Shown one piece after another: positions 50,295 to 58,495 of a stretch of DNA of 64,000 bases (position 1 is its first letter; every line of letters starts with the position of its first letter). Source of the stretch: Thermoleophilia bacterium (GTDB lineage: Bacteria; Actinomycetota; Thermoleophilia; Miltoncostaeales; Miltoncostaeaceae). Where the stretch lies: NCBI GenBank assembly GCA_020848615.1, contig JADLHW010000109.1, positions 35,949 to 99,948 of the forward strand, given 5' to 3'. The notes below the pieces were generated by a model. The model did no database searches, was not told the DNA's origin, and worked only from the letters and a program-made list of their open reading frames with translations. The translations under genes and the position numbers were made by a program.

Positions 50295-51794
50295 ATGCGC
50301 CGCAGACTCCCGCACACCCTCGACGTCGCGATCGTCCTGGTCGCCTCGTCGATCCTGCCCGTTTACGCCCTGGTTCTCGCCGGGGGCACCCGCGTGGGGC
50401 TCGGCGCCGCCGAGCACGTGGCGCTGGTGGGGGCCGCCGCCGTGGCCGCCGGCATCGCGGCGGGCCTGCTGGGCGTCACCGCCGAACGGCAGGGCGACGC
50501 GCGCAGCGCCGCGATCGGCGGGGCCTTCGCGGTGATGTGCGCGCTGCTGTTGGTGAACGGCGCCGGCACCCCCGGCTTCATCGTGCCCGCCGACGATCTC
50601 GCCGGTGCGACGCTCGCCGGCGCGCTGACCCTGCCGGTGGGCGGTGTCGCGATGGTCCTGGCCTCGCACCCCGCCCTGCGCGGCCCGCGGTACGTGGGCA
50701 TGGTGCTCGTCGCGACGATCGGCGCGCTCGCCCTCATCGCGGCCCTGCTGGTGCGCAACCTCGGGGATCCCGGGGCGATGCCCGCGCCGGACCCGCTGGG
50801 ACCCGTGGGCATCGCGTCCGTGGCGGTGGGGCTGCTGTGCTTCGCGCTCCTGGCGACGCGGTCGGCGAGCACGTACCTGATGACCCGCCGCCGCCGGGAC
50901 CTCTCGGTCGCCGCGGGACTGGTGTGGCTGGGATGCGCCCAGGTGGCGACCGGCCGGTACGTGCCGGGCGAGACGGGCTTCTGGATCGTGGACATCGCGA
51001 TCCTCTCGGGCATCGCGATGGTGTGCGTGCCGGTGGCGCTCGACCTCGCCTCCGCCACGCCCTCGCGGCCGCTGGGCGGCGACCTGAAGGCCGCCGAGCT
51101 GGTGCACCGGCAGGAGTCGTACCTCGGCGCGCAGGTCCGGTCCCTCATGGCCCGCCTGGTGGAGAAGGATCTCTCCACCGAGGAGCACACCCGCCGCGTC
51201 GCGGTCCTGGCGGTGCAGGTGGGCGAGCGCCTGGGCCTCGGGGCGGCGGACCTGCGCACCCTCGCGACCGCCGGGCTGCTGCACGACATCGGCAAGCTGC
51301 GCGTGCCGGACCGCATCCTGAAGAAGCCGGACAAGCTCACCGACGCCGAGTACGAGCTCATCCGCCGGCACCCCGTCTGGGGTGATGAGCTGCTGGGCGA
51401 GCTCGACGGGTTCTCCGCCTCCCTGCGGCAGGCGGTGCGCCAGCACCACGAGCGGCTGGACGGCACCGGCTACCCCGACAAGGTGGACGCCCCCGACATC
51501 AGCGTGTTCTCACGCATCGTCGCGGTGGCGGACGTGTTCGACGCCCTCACCTCGCCGCGCGTGTACCGCGACGCGTGGCCCGCCGCGCGCGCCCTCGCGG
51601 AGATCGCGCGGTGCGTCGGCACCGAGTACGACGCCGAGGCCTTCACGGCACTGCAGCAGGTCGTGGCCGACGGGGTCGTGCCCGTCGCCGCGGTGCCCGT
51701 GCCGGAGCGGGGTGCGCGGATGGACGAGCTGCCCGGCCACTACCTGCCGCCGTCCGCGGCGCTCGCCGCGACCGACGACGGCACGGCGGCGTGA
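50295..51794 (+). CDS. Membrane HD-GYP domain protein (c-di-GMP phosphodiesterase candidate)
   Basis: 499 aa from ATG 50295. The first about 270 residues form eight or so helices (DVAIVLVASSILPVYALVLA, VALVGAAAVAAGIAAGLLGV and others), an MHYT/MASE-like sensor region not recognised further. The cytoplasmic HD-GYP domain is complete: HTRRVAVLAVQVGERLGL, TAGLLHDIGKLRVPDRILKK (HD), LIRRHPVWGDELLGEL, VRQHHERLDGTGYPDK (GYP) and SRIVAVADVFDALTSPRVYR. It should hydrolyse c-di-GMP. The stop overlaps the start of a related degenerate gene (TGATG). No Shine-Dalgarno seen. Confidence 0.88.
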   Translation: MRRRLPHTLDVAIVLVASSILPVYALVLAGGTRVGLGAAEHVALVGAAAVAAGIAAGLLGVTAERQGDARSAAIGGAFAVMCALLLVNGAGTPGFIVPADDLAGATLAGALTLPVGGVAMVLASHPALRGPRYVGMVLVATIGALALIAALLVRNLGDPGAMPAPDPLGPVGIASVAVGLLCFALLATRSASTYLMTRRRRDLSVAAGLVWLGCAQVATGRYVPGETGFWIVDIAILSGIAMVCVPVALDLASATPSRPLGGDLKAAELVHRQESYLGAQVRSLMARLVEKDLSTEEHTRRVAVLAVQVGERLGLGAADLRTLATAGLLHDIGKLRVPDRILKKPDKLTDAEYELIRRHPVWGDELLGELDGFSASLRQAVRQHHERLDGTGYPDKVDAPDISVFSRIVAVADVFDALTSPRVYRDAWPAARALAEIARCVGTEYDAEAFTALQQVVADGVVPVAAVPVPERGARMDELPGHYLPPSAALAATDDGTAA

Positions 51795-52933
51795 TGCCGC
51801 CCGACGCGCTGGTGCTCACCGCGCTGGCCGGGGCGGTGCTTCTGGCGCTGGCGGGGCTGGCGGTGCGTGACGTGCGGGCCGCGGCCCTGGGGGCGGCCCT
51901 GGTGGTGACCGCGGGCGTGAGCGTCCCGGCCGGCGCCGGCCTGGTGGGCCTCAGCGGGCCGGTGCTGGTGCAGACAGCGCGCCGGCGGCGGGCCGCGATG
52001 GCCGTGCTGCTGGCGGGCCTGCCGGTCGCGGTGGCCCTCAGCGCGGCGGTCGCCACGGTCCCGGATTCGCTGCCGGCGGCGGGCGGGGACAGCCTGCTGG
52101 GCGTGGGACTGCGCGGCCTCGGCATGGCGGGCCTCGCCTACGGCGGCGTCCACGCGCTGCGCGTGTGGCGGCGGTCCCGGCGGGCGCGCGACCTGGCGGC
52201 GGCCGCCGGCTACCCGCTGGTCACCGCGGCCCTGGGGTCCGGTGAGGCCGTCGCCTGGCAGGCGCCGTCCGGCGCCTGGGAGCCGGCCGCGGCCGCCGGC
52301 GGCATCCTGCTGCTGCTCGTCGCGCCGCTGCTGGACACCTGGGCGGTGGCCGCGGCGGGCCGGCGCCGGGACACGGGCGACGACCCGTACGTGGCGGCGG
52401 TCGAGCGCCGCCTGGGGGTGCAGCTGCGCGGCATGCTCGCCGGCGCGGCACAGCGTGACCCGCACGCCGGGACCCACTCCCGGCGCGTCGCCTCGCTGGG
52501 CGTGCGCGTGGCCGAGCGCATGGGCCTGTCCACGCGCCTGCAGGGGCAGGTGGCGGCCGCCGGCCTGCTGCACCACCTGGGTGCCGCGGACGCCGCGACC
52601 GCCGACGGCCTCCTCGCGGCCGTGGAGGCACCGCTCGCCCCGTCGGTGCGGGAGGCGGTGCGGGACCGCTCCACGCATCTGGCCGCCCTCGAGGAGCGCT
52701 ACCAGGAGTGGGACGTGACGGTCCCCATCGTCACCAGGATCCTCGCGGTGTGCGACGCGTTCGAGACCTCCGCGGAGGACGGCCTGCCGCCCGGTGAGAT
52801 CCTCGCCGCGATGCGCGCCGGCGCGGGTGAGCGGTTCTGCCCCGCCTCGCTGGAGGCCCTGGAGGCCGTGCTGGAGGGCGGGCTCCACACCGTGGACCCC
52901 GGCGCGACGCCGGCCGAGCGCGACCGCCGGTAG
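51794..52933 (+). CDS. Degenerate HD-domain membrane paralog of the HD-GYP protein
   Basis: 379 aa, ATG 51794 overlapping the previous stop. N-terminal helices (LVLTALAGAVLLALAGLAVR, AAMAVLLAGLPVAVALSAAV, AAAAGGILLLLVAPLLDTWA) are followed by an HD-like helical domain: THSRRVASLGVRVAERMGLS and AAAGLLHHLGAADAATADGL, then VPIVTRILAVCDAFETSAED. Compared with the neighbour, HDIGK has become HHLGA, the HxxxGYP loop is missing and the spacing is shorter. It is therefore unlikely to hydrolyse c-di-GMP and may be a regulatory or binding partner of the upstream enzyme. Confidence 0.72.
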   Translation: MPPDALVLTALAGAVLLALAGLAVRDVRAAALGAALVVTAGVSVPAGAGLVGLSGPVLVQTARRRRAAMAVLLAGLPVAVALSAAVATVPDSLPAAGGDSLLGVGLRGLGMAGLAYGGVHALRVWRRSRRARDLAAAAGYPLVTAALGSGEAVAWQAPSGAWEPAAAAGGILLLLVAPLLDTWAVAAAGRRRDTGDDPYVAAVERRLGVQLRGMLAGAAQRDPHAGTHSRRVASLGVRVAERMGLSTRLQGQVAAAGLLHHLGAADAATADGLLAAVEAPLAPSVREAVRDRSTHLAALEERYQEWDVTVPIVTRILAVCDAFETSAEDGLPPGEILAAMRAGAGERFCPASLEALEAVLEGGLHTVDPGATPAERDRR

Positions 52934-53020
52934 CGTCGTCCTCCGCCCGGTCCGGGCGGGGAGCGGATGTTCCGGCGGGTCCCGAAGACTGGACTCACGG
53001 CGGGGGTAAGGTACCCGCAC

Positions 53021-53050
53021 GCGTGGGATCGTTCGGGCGGTATCCCACGC
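53021..53050 (+). promoter_or_regulatory. Hairpin at the predicted 5' end of an mRNA
   Basis: GCGTGGGAT (53021-53029) pairs with ATCCCACGC (53042-53050) across a 12-nt loop. A TAAGGT -10 at 53007-53012 would start transcription at about 53019, which places the hairpin at the extreme 5' end of the leader of the next gene. Confidence 0.35.
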
Positions 53051-53070
53051 CACCCCCGGAGCACCACCCC

Positions 53071-54180
53071 ATGACCCTCCGCAGCGCCGCGCTCGCACTC
53101 CTCGTCCTGGCCACGTCCGCGTCGGCCGCGTCGGCGCTGCCGGGCGACGAGGCGTTCCAGGTGGTGTCGCCCGCCGCGGACACCCTGGTGGACGCCGGCA
53201 CCTCGGGCATCCAGGTCACCTACACGTGCCCGGTGTACCGCACGCTCGACGACGGGCTGGGGTTCGTGGTGCAGGCCGGCGCGCCCTCGTACCGGGCGGT
53301 GCTCGCCACGGCGCCCGAGGTGGGCACCGACGGGCTCCTGCGCGCCGACCGCGTGCTGCTGCGCGTGACGGCGGAGACCCCGAACACCGTCCCCGCCGGT
53401 CAGTGCGTGTCGGTGCTGGGCGACGGCCGCGGCACCGGGCCGCAGAACACGCCGGGCACCTACTGGTACCAGGTGTACCGCCTGTGCACCGGGTGCGCGT
53501 CCGGCTACGAGGCCGGTGAGGTGCGCCGCGTCACGGTGCGCAGCCAGGCCGTCCTGCGGGTGCGGCCGGCGGTCGCGTACGCCGGGTTCCCGACGCGCCT
53601 GCGCGTCGCCGTCCCGGGCCTCGCCGACGGCACCGCGGTGCTGCTGCAGCGCGAGACGGCCACCGGATGGACGACCATCGGCACGGGCGGCGCGTCCGCC
53701 GGATCGGCCGAGGTCATCGCCAACCTCCGTCGCGGGGCGAACCGCCTGCGGGCCGTCGCGACGACCGGCAGCGAGACCCTCACCTCGGCGGTCGCCGTCA
53801 TCGCCGGCCGGGTCGCCAGGAAGCGCGTGACCTCCGCGTCGGACGACGGGCGCTACACGGGCCCGAAGGGCGTGCGGCTGCGCATCGGCAAGCGCGGCAC
53901 GACGATCTCCGGCGCATCGATCCGCGTGCTCATGGTGTGTCCGGCCGTCACGGCCCCCGGCAGCGTGGGCGGGCAGATCACCACGCAGACCGGGTTCGCG
54001 CAGATCAGCTCCGCGCCCATCGCCCCCGACGGGCGGTTCGTCGCCGCGGGCGCGGCCCAGGGCAGCAGCGTGTGGATCCACGGGCGGGTGCGACGCGGCA
54101 GGGTCCTGTCCGGTGTCGCGAAGCTGTCCATCGGCACCTGCTCAGGGACCGCCACGTTCACCGCGGCGCGCGTGAAGTAG
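53071..54180 (+). CDS. Secreted beta-sandwich protein with CxxC, paralog A
   Basis: 369 aa from ATG 53071 (a GTG at 53023 is out of place before the signal peptide). Signal peptide TLRSAALALLVLATSASAAS. N-terminal Ig-like domain with paired cysteines (VTYTCPVYRTL and the CTGC in YWYQVYRLCTGCASGYEAGE). A middle domain starts VAYAGFPTRLRVAVPGLADG, and the C-terminal domain has SASDDGRYTGPKGVRLRIGK to LSIGTCSGTATFTAARVK. The same architecture, order of cysteines and motifs recur in the gene at 59391-60470. Likely a surface protein; function unknown. Confidence 0.7.
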   Translation: MTLRSAALALLVLATSASAASALPGDEAFQVVSPAADTLVDAGTSGIQVTYTCPVYRTLDDGLGFVVQAGAPSYRAVLATAPEVGTDGLLRADRVLLRVTAETPNTVPAGQCVSVLGDGRGTGPQNTPGTYWYQVYRLCTGCASGYEAGEVRRVTVRSQAVLRVRPAVAYAGFPTRLRVAVPGLADGTAVLLQRETATGWTTIGTGGASAGSAEVIANLRRGANRLRAVATTGSETLTSAVAVIAGRVARKRVTSASDDGRYTGPKGVRLRIGKRGTTISGASIRVLMVCPAVTAPGSVGGQITTQTGFAQISSAPIAPDGRFVAAGAAQGSSVWIHGRVRRGRVLSGVAKLSIGTCSGTATFTAARVK

Positions 54181-54207
54181 GTCCGTCCGGGCGGTTCCGC
54201 CCGGTGG

Positions 54208-54798
54208 CTACAGCTCCCGGCGCCCCAGCAGCGCGCGGCCGAGGGTGAGCTCGTCGGCGTGCTCCAGGTCGGCGCCCACCGGCAGGCCGCTGGCCAGCCG
54301 CGTGAGCCGCACCCGCCCGCGCAGCAGGTCGGCCAGGTACAGGGCGGTGGCCTCGCCGGTCATGGTGGGGTTCGTCGCGAGCACCACCTCGGTGACGCCC
54401 TCCGCGTCCACGCGCCGCACCAGCTCGTCGATGCGCAGGTCGTCCGGGTCGACGCCGTCGATGGGCGACAGGGCGCCACCGAGGACGTGGTAGGTGCCGC
54501 GGTACTCGTGGGTGCGTTCGATGGGGAGGATCGCCGAGGGCTCCTCCACCACGCACAGCAGCGAGGTGTCGCGCCGCGGGTCGGCGCAGATGGGGCACAG
54601 CTCGTCCTCCGCGAACGAGAAGCACCGGGAGCACGGCCGGAGCCGCTCCGCCATCTGCACCAGGGCCTCGGCCAGCGCGACCGGGCGGTCGCGCGGACCC
54701 TTGAGCAGGTGGAACGCCAGCCGCTGGGCGCTGCGCGGCCCGATCCCGGGCAGCCGCGACAGCTCGGCGATGAGCCGCTCCAGCGACGGCGTGAGCAC
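54208..54798 (-). CDS. recR: Recombination protein RecR
   Basis: 196 aa, normal length. HhH region LSRLPGIGPRSAQRLAFHLL, the zinc finger CSRCFSFAEDELCPIC, and a Toprim domain from LLCVVEEPSAILPIERTHEY through YHVLGGALSPIDGVDPDDLR to VVLATNPTMTGEATALYLAD. With RecO and RecF it loads RecA at gaps. GTG 54798 overlaps the stop of the YbaB gene by one base (TAGTG). The order dnaX-ybaB-recR is conserved in many bacteria. Confidence 0.97.
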   Translation of the reverse strand: MLTPSLERLIAELSRLPGIGPRSAQRLAFHLLKGPRDRPVALAEALVQMAERLRPCSRCFSFAEDELCPICADPRRDTSLLCVVEEPSAILPIERTHEYRGTYHVLGGALSPIDGVDPDDLRIDELVRRVDAEGVTEVVLATNPTMTGEATALYLADLLRGRVRLTRLASGLPVGADLEHADELTLGRALLGRREL

Positions 54799-55118
54799 TA
54801 GAGGCCGGGGATCCCCATGCCGGAGAGCCCGCCGGTGATCTCGCCGATGCGGCGCTGCGCGAGGTCCTGGGCCTGGCGCATCGCCTCGTTGACCGCCGCG
54901 ACGATCGTGTCCTCGAGCATCTCGACGTCCTCGGGGTCGACGACCTTCGGGTCGATCTTCACGGCCTTCACCTCCAGGCCGCCGCTCACGACGGCGGTGA
55001 CCGCCCCGCCGCCGGCCGACGACTGCACGGTCTCCTCCTGCAGCTCCATCTGCACCCGCTGCATGTCGGACTGCATCTTCTGCATCTGCTTGAGCATCTT
55101 CTGCGGGTTCATCGACAC
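54798..55118 (-). CDS. ybaB: YbaB/EbfC nucleoid-associated protein
   Basis: 106 aa from GTG 55118. MNPQKMLKQMQKMQSDMQRV starts the long N-terminal helix; VTAVVSGGLEVKAVKIDPKV is the beta sheet; MLEDTIVAAVNEAMRQAQDL the C-terminal helix, then GLSGMGIPGL. Dimeric DNA-binding protein, tweezer-like fold. AAAGGAG lies 7 nt before GTG 55118 but 13 nt before the internal ATG 55112, so the GTG is the likelier start. 25 bp after dnaX and overlapping recR. Confidence 0.94.
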   Translation of the reverse strand: MSMNPQKMLKQMQKMQSDMQRVQMELQEETVQSSAGGGAVTAVVSGGLEVKAVKIDPKVVDPEDVEMLEDTIVAAVNEAMRQAQDLAQRRIGEITGGLSGMGIPGL

Positions 55119-55143
55119 GTGGGCGCTCCTTTGCGGCTGGTGG

Positions 55144-57030
55144 TCACTGCTGTTCCTCTGTCGCGTCGAACGTCTGGATGAGCTCCTGGCGCAGGGCGTC
55201 CAGGTCGAGGGGGCCGGCGGGCTCCGGGGCCGTCCGGCGGGCGGTCTTCGTGGCCTCGTCCACCTGGACGTCCAGATGCACGCGCGATCCGAGCATGCGG
55301 GCGAGGACGTGCTCCAGCTGCGAGCGCGGCTCCCCGCGGGACAGCATGCTGGCACCCATGGCGCTGGCGAGGGTGATCTGCACGAAGCCGTCGCGCGCGT
55401 CGGTGACCCGGGCGTGCTCGACGAACGAGAACAGGGGCGGGTGCTCGGTGCGCAGCTCCGACAGCACCTGCGGCCACAGGCGTCCCACGTGGGCGACGTC
55501 CATCCGCACGGGGTGGTGCGGCGGCTCGGCGACGGGGGCGCGCGGCGCCACGGGCGGCGGGGCGTCGTCGTGCGCGGCCTCCGGGCCCTCGAACTCCGGC
55601 GGCGGCGGCCGTTCGTGGCCGTCCTCGTCCAGGTGCGGTGCGGGCGGCGGCGGCGCGGCGGCCTCCGGCCGCGGGGGCTCCGCCGCGGGCGGAGCGGGCT
55701 CGGGCGTCGCGGCGGACGCCTCGGGCGCGGCGGGGCTCGGTTCCGGTTCCGGGGCCGGTGGTGCGGGCTCGGGCTTGGGCTTGGGCGGCTCGGGCGCCTC
55801 CACGGCGGCGACCGGGGCCGGCCCGGGGCGGGCGGGCGCCACCTGGGGTCGCGGGGAGCCCTGCTCCAGCAGCTCGATGCGGCTCACCAGGGCCTCGAGG
55901 CCCGGGTCCAGGGCGGGGCGCGCGAGCTTGGCCGTCATCAGCTCCAGCTGCAGGCGCGGGTCGGCGCCGCCGTGCCGGATGCGCACCTGCGCGTCGGCGA
56001 GCAGGTCCAGGGCCCGCACCACCTGGGCGGGGGCGAGCTGGTTGGCCTGGGCCTGCAGGCGGTCGAGCTCGTCCTGGGCGAAGGCCCAGTCGTCGCGGGC
56101 CCCGGCGCCCTGCTGCAGCAGGCACACGTATCGCAGCTGGGTGGTGAGGCCGCGCAGCAGCTGCTCGGGGTCCGAGCCGGAGTCCAGGACGTCCTCCAGC
56201 AGGGCGAACGCGCCGGCGGCGTCCCCGCCCGCCAGGAGGTCCACCAGCTCGAACAGCGACTCCCTGGCGACGGCGCCCAGCAGCTCCAGCACCTGCGGCA
56301 GCTCCACGCGGCCGTCGCTGAACGCGGCGATCTGGTCGAGCAGCCCCAGGGCGTCCCGGTAGCTGCCGTCGGCGGCGCGGGCCAGGGCGTCCAGCGCGGA
56401 CGCGGAGGTCTCGATGCCCTCCGCGCCGGCGACGCGGTCCAGGACCCGCACCAGAGCCGGGATGCCCGGCTTGCGCAGCACGAAATGCTGCACCAGGGAG
56501 CGGATGGTGGGGAGGATGTCCCACGGGTGGGTGGTGCAGAGGATCACCACCAGGTGCGGCGGCGGCTCCTCCAGGGTCTTCAGCAGCGCGCTGGCCGCGC
56601 CCTCCTGGATCTGGTGGGCCTCGTCCATGATCGTGACCCGGAACCGGGACGCGACCGGTGCGTACCGCACCGTCTCCAGCCAGTCCCGCATCTCGTCGAT
56701 CCGCCGTGCGCTGGACGCGGCGTCCACCTCGACGACGTCCAGCCAGTCGTCGTGCCCGGTGCGCAGGCACGAGTCACACCGCATGCACGGCGTGCGGGTG
56801 GGCCCCGGGGCGCTTTGGCAGTTCAGGCACCGGGCGAGGATGCGGGCGGTGGTCGTCTTGCCGGTGCCCCGCGGCCCGGAGAACAGGTACCCGCGCGCGG
56901 GCCGCCCGGACTCCAGTGCGTTGCCGAGGGCCTGCGCGACGTGCTCCTGCCCCACCATCTCCTCGAAGCGGGTGGGGCGGTGCCGGTTGTAGAGACTCGC
57001 GCCGCGGTCCGGGGCCGGGGTGTCGCTCAC
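55144..57030 (-). CDS. dnaX: DNA polymerase III subunits gamma/tau
   Basis: 628 aa from GTG 57030. AAA+ clamp-loader ATPase: YNRHRPTRFEEMVGQEHVAQ, Walker A SGPRGTGKTTTARILARCLN, zinc module CLNCQ to CMRCDSC, Walker B RVTIMDEAHQIQEGAASALL, sensor 1 VVILCTTHPW, and LDRVAGAEGIETSASALDAL in the lid domain. Residues about 390-500 are a Pro/Ala/Glu linker, and the tau C-terminal domain ends the protein. No slippery A6-type frameshift site was noticed, so only tau may be made. The SRP RNA gene lies 57 bp upstream on the same strand. Confidence 0.95.
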   Translation of the reverse strand: MSDTPAPDRGASLYNRHRPTRFEEMVGQEHVAQALGNALESGRPARGYLFSGPRGTGKTTTARILARCLNCQSAPGPTRTPCMRCDSCLRTGHDDWLDVVEVDAASSARRIDEMRDWLETVRYAPVASRFRVTIMDEAHQIQEGAASALLKTLEEPPPHLVVILCTTHPWDILPTIRSLVQHFVLRKPGIPALVRVLDRVAGAEGIETSASALDALARAADGSYRDALGLLDQIAAFSDGRVELPQVLELLGAVARESLFELVDLLAGGDAAGAFALLEDVLDSGSDPEQLLRGLTTQLRYVCLLQQGAGARDDWAFAQDELDRLQAQANQLAPAQVVRALDLLADAQVRIRHGGADPRLQLELMTAKLARPALDPGLEALVSRIELLEQGSPRPQVAPARPGPAPVAAVEAPEPPKPKPEPAPPAPEPEPSPAAPEASAATPEPAPPAAEPPRPEAAAPPPPAPHLDEDGHERPPPPEFEGPEAAHDDAPPPVAPRAPVAEPPHHPVRMDVAHVGRLWPQVLSELRTEHPPLFSFVEHARVTDARDGFVQITLASAMGASMLSRGEPRSQLEHVLARMLGSRVHLDVQVDEATKTARRTAPEPAGPLDLDALRQELIQTFDATEEQQ

Positions 57031-57086
57031 GACGCGATTGGAATCAAGGTGACCGTGCACCCGCCGTCGAAACGAGACTCCGGAGC

Positions 57087-57324
57087 GGTACCCGTGCCGC
57101 CAGCTCCGGCGAGGTAGCCCCACTGCGCGTGGGCGGATCCGCTTAAGGCTGCTTCCTTCCGGACCTGACCTGATTCACGGTCGCCCACCGAATGGGACCT
57201 CACCATCAACGCCGCTTTGCACGAGCCCGACCCTCCAGGGTCTGCCCCTCAGGCGGGAATTGTGCCCCGCTGAAGCGGATTTCGGGTACAGGGCACCGCT
57301 AACTCCCCGCCTAGCACGGTCACC
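57087..57324 (-). ncRNA. ffs: Signal recognition particle RNA, large bacterial type
   Basis: The minus strand carries the helix-8 hallmark GTCAGGTCCGGAAGGAAGCA (57147-57172 region) with the GGAAG tetraloop-type apex and the AGCA symmetric loop. Upstream it has the Alu-domain signature GGGGAGTTAGCGGTGCCCTG and AATCCGCTTCAGCGGGGC, found in large (about 270 nt) SRP RNAs. Ends are closed by pairing of GGTGACCGTGC (57324-57314) with GCACGGGTACC (57097-57087). A -10 box TAGGCT at 57335-57330 gives a start near 57324. Binds Ffh for co-translational targeting. Confidence 0.9.
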
Positions 57325-57329
57325 CCCAG

Positions 57330-57335
57330 AGCCTA
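57330..57335 (-). promoter_or_regulatory. -10 box TAGGCT of the SRP RNA
   Basis: TAGGCT on the minus strand, 5-7 nt before the predicted 5' end of the SRP RNA. Confidence 0.55.
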
Positions 57336-57406
57336 GAGGACGCCCGGGGCATCCGCGACCCGCGCGGAATGGGAGCCCCGCGTGGCCCGGCCCCTCGAGG
57401 GCCCGG

Positions 57407-57682
57407 TCAGCCGCGCCGGCGGAGCCTCGGGGAGATCCGCTCGCCGCGCCGGCGCGCGGAGCCCGCGCCGAAGATGGCGGCCACGCCGCCGCCGATCATC
57501 GCCATCGACACGACCAGGTACAGCAGGAACGACACGCCGGACTCCTGCCCGATGAGCCTCGTGAACGCCCACATCACCAGGCCCCAGACGGCGCCCAGCA
57601 GGACCCCGATCGCCACGGTCATGACACGGCCCTGCGGGAAGCCGCGCGTCGTCTCGGCCGGCTGCGGGGTGCGCTTCGCCAC
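57407..57682 (-). CDS. Small two-helix membrane protein
   Basis: 91 aa. Cytoplasmic N-terminus (AKRTPQPAETTRGFPQGRVM), helix VAIGVLLGAVWGLVMWAFTR, loop LIGQESGVS, helix FLLYLVVSMAMIGGGVAAIF, and a basic tail SARRRGERISPRLRRRG. Family not recognised. The GTG start lies 6 nt after TAAGCT (57694-57689), so it is probably leaderless. Stands alone between the SRP RNA and an XRE-cupin gene. Confidence 0.65.
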   Translation of the reverse strand: MAKRTPQPAETTRGFPQGRVMTVAIGVLLGAVWGLVMWAFTRLIGQESGVSFLLYLVVSMAMIGGGVAAIFGAGSARRRGERISPRLRRRG

Positions 57683-57688
57683 GGGAGC

Positions 57689-57694
57689 AGCTTA
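57689..57694 (-). promoter_or_regulatory. -10 box TAAGCT, leaderless promoter
   Basis: TAAGCT on the minus strand, 6-nt spacer GCTCCC, then GTG 57682. Confidence 0.5.
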
Positions 57695-57794
57695 TCCGCC
57701 CCGGCGGGTGAGCGTGACCACGCCATCCGCGTGGGCTCCTCGGGGCCCCGGCGGCGGGCCGGCGGCCGCGAGCTTCGCCGCCCTGGGGGTGTCG

Positions 57795-58400
57795 TCAGCC
57801 GCCGATGCGGGCGGGGCCGAAGACGGGCGGCGAGACCACCCAGATCGCCTCGGCGCGGCTGTCGCCCGTGTTGGCGCTGCGTACCGGCTGGTCGTCGGGG
57901 GCGAGGTACACCGAGTCGCCCTCCCCCAGCGGCACGGTCTTGCCGCTGTGCAGGGTGATCGTCATGGAACCGGAGACGACGAAGCCGAAGTGCTCGGTGC
58001 CCGCGACGGCGGGCAGGTCGTCGACGCTGCACCCCGGCTCCAGCGTGATGTGCACGGGGCCCATCGTGAGTGACGCCCGGTCGTCGGAGAGCGGGTGCAG
58101 GCGCAGGCCCTCGGCGGGGATCGCCACGGCGACGCGCTCCTCCCGGCGCGCGACGTGCGGTCCGCTGGGCGCGTCCATGTCCAGGAGGTCCGCGAGGCCG
58201 ACGCCCAGGAAGTGCGCGACCCGGTAGAGCCGGCCGGTGCTGATGTCGCTGCGGCCGTTCTCGACGAGCGACAGGAAGGACGTGGACAGGCCGGTGCCGG
58301 AGGCCACCTCCACGAGCGAGTGCCCCCGGTCGTTCCTCAGGCGCCGCAGGCGCCCGCCGAGTGTCTCCAGGTGGAGCTTGATCTCTCCGTCGTTGGTCAT
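57795..58400 (-). CDS. XRE-family regulator with C-terminal cupin domain
   Basis: 201 aa. HTH_3 domain: LGGRLRRLRNDRGHSLVEVA, SGTGLSTSFLSLVENGRSDI, STGRLYRVAHFLGVGLADLL. After a linker, a cupin-2 barrel: MGPVHITLEPGCSVDDLPAV, GTEHFGFVVSGSMTITLHSG, KTVPLGEGDSVYLAPDDQPV. This layout is common in regulators of amino acid, polyamine or phosphonate metabolism where the cupin senses a small ligand. ATG 58400, weak Shine-Dalgarno. The target is probably itself or the neighbouring genes, but no operator could be named. Confidence 0.88.
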   Translation of the reverse strand: MTNDGEIKLHLETLGGRLRRLRNDRGHSLVEVASGTGLSTSFLSLVENGRSDISTGRLYRVAHFLGVGLADLLDMDAPSGPHVARREERVAVAIPAEGLRLHPLSDDRASLTMGPVHITLEPGCSVDDLPAVAGTEHFGFVVSGSMTITLHSGKTVPLGEGDSVYLAPDDQPVRSANTGDSRAEAIWVVSPPVFGPARIGG

Positions 58401-58495
58401 GCGCAGATCCGGGGAAGGTGGCGGGGACGTGGCGCGCTGACGCTTTGGCGCGTTTGTATCAACTCCGGGAGGGTTCCGCGACGCCGGGACGGGTC

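Noticed and set aside
56580..57123. Longer start for dnaX at 57123
   Set aside because: It would overlap the SRP RNA 3' end; the GTG at 57030 places the conserved YNRHRPTRFEEMVGQ block at the usual distance.
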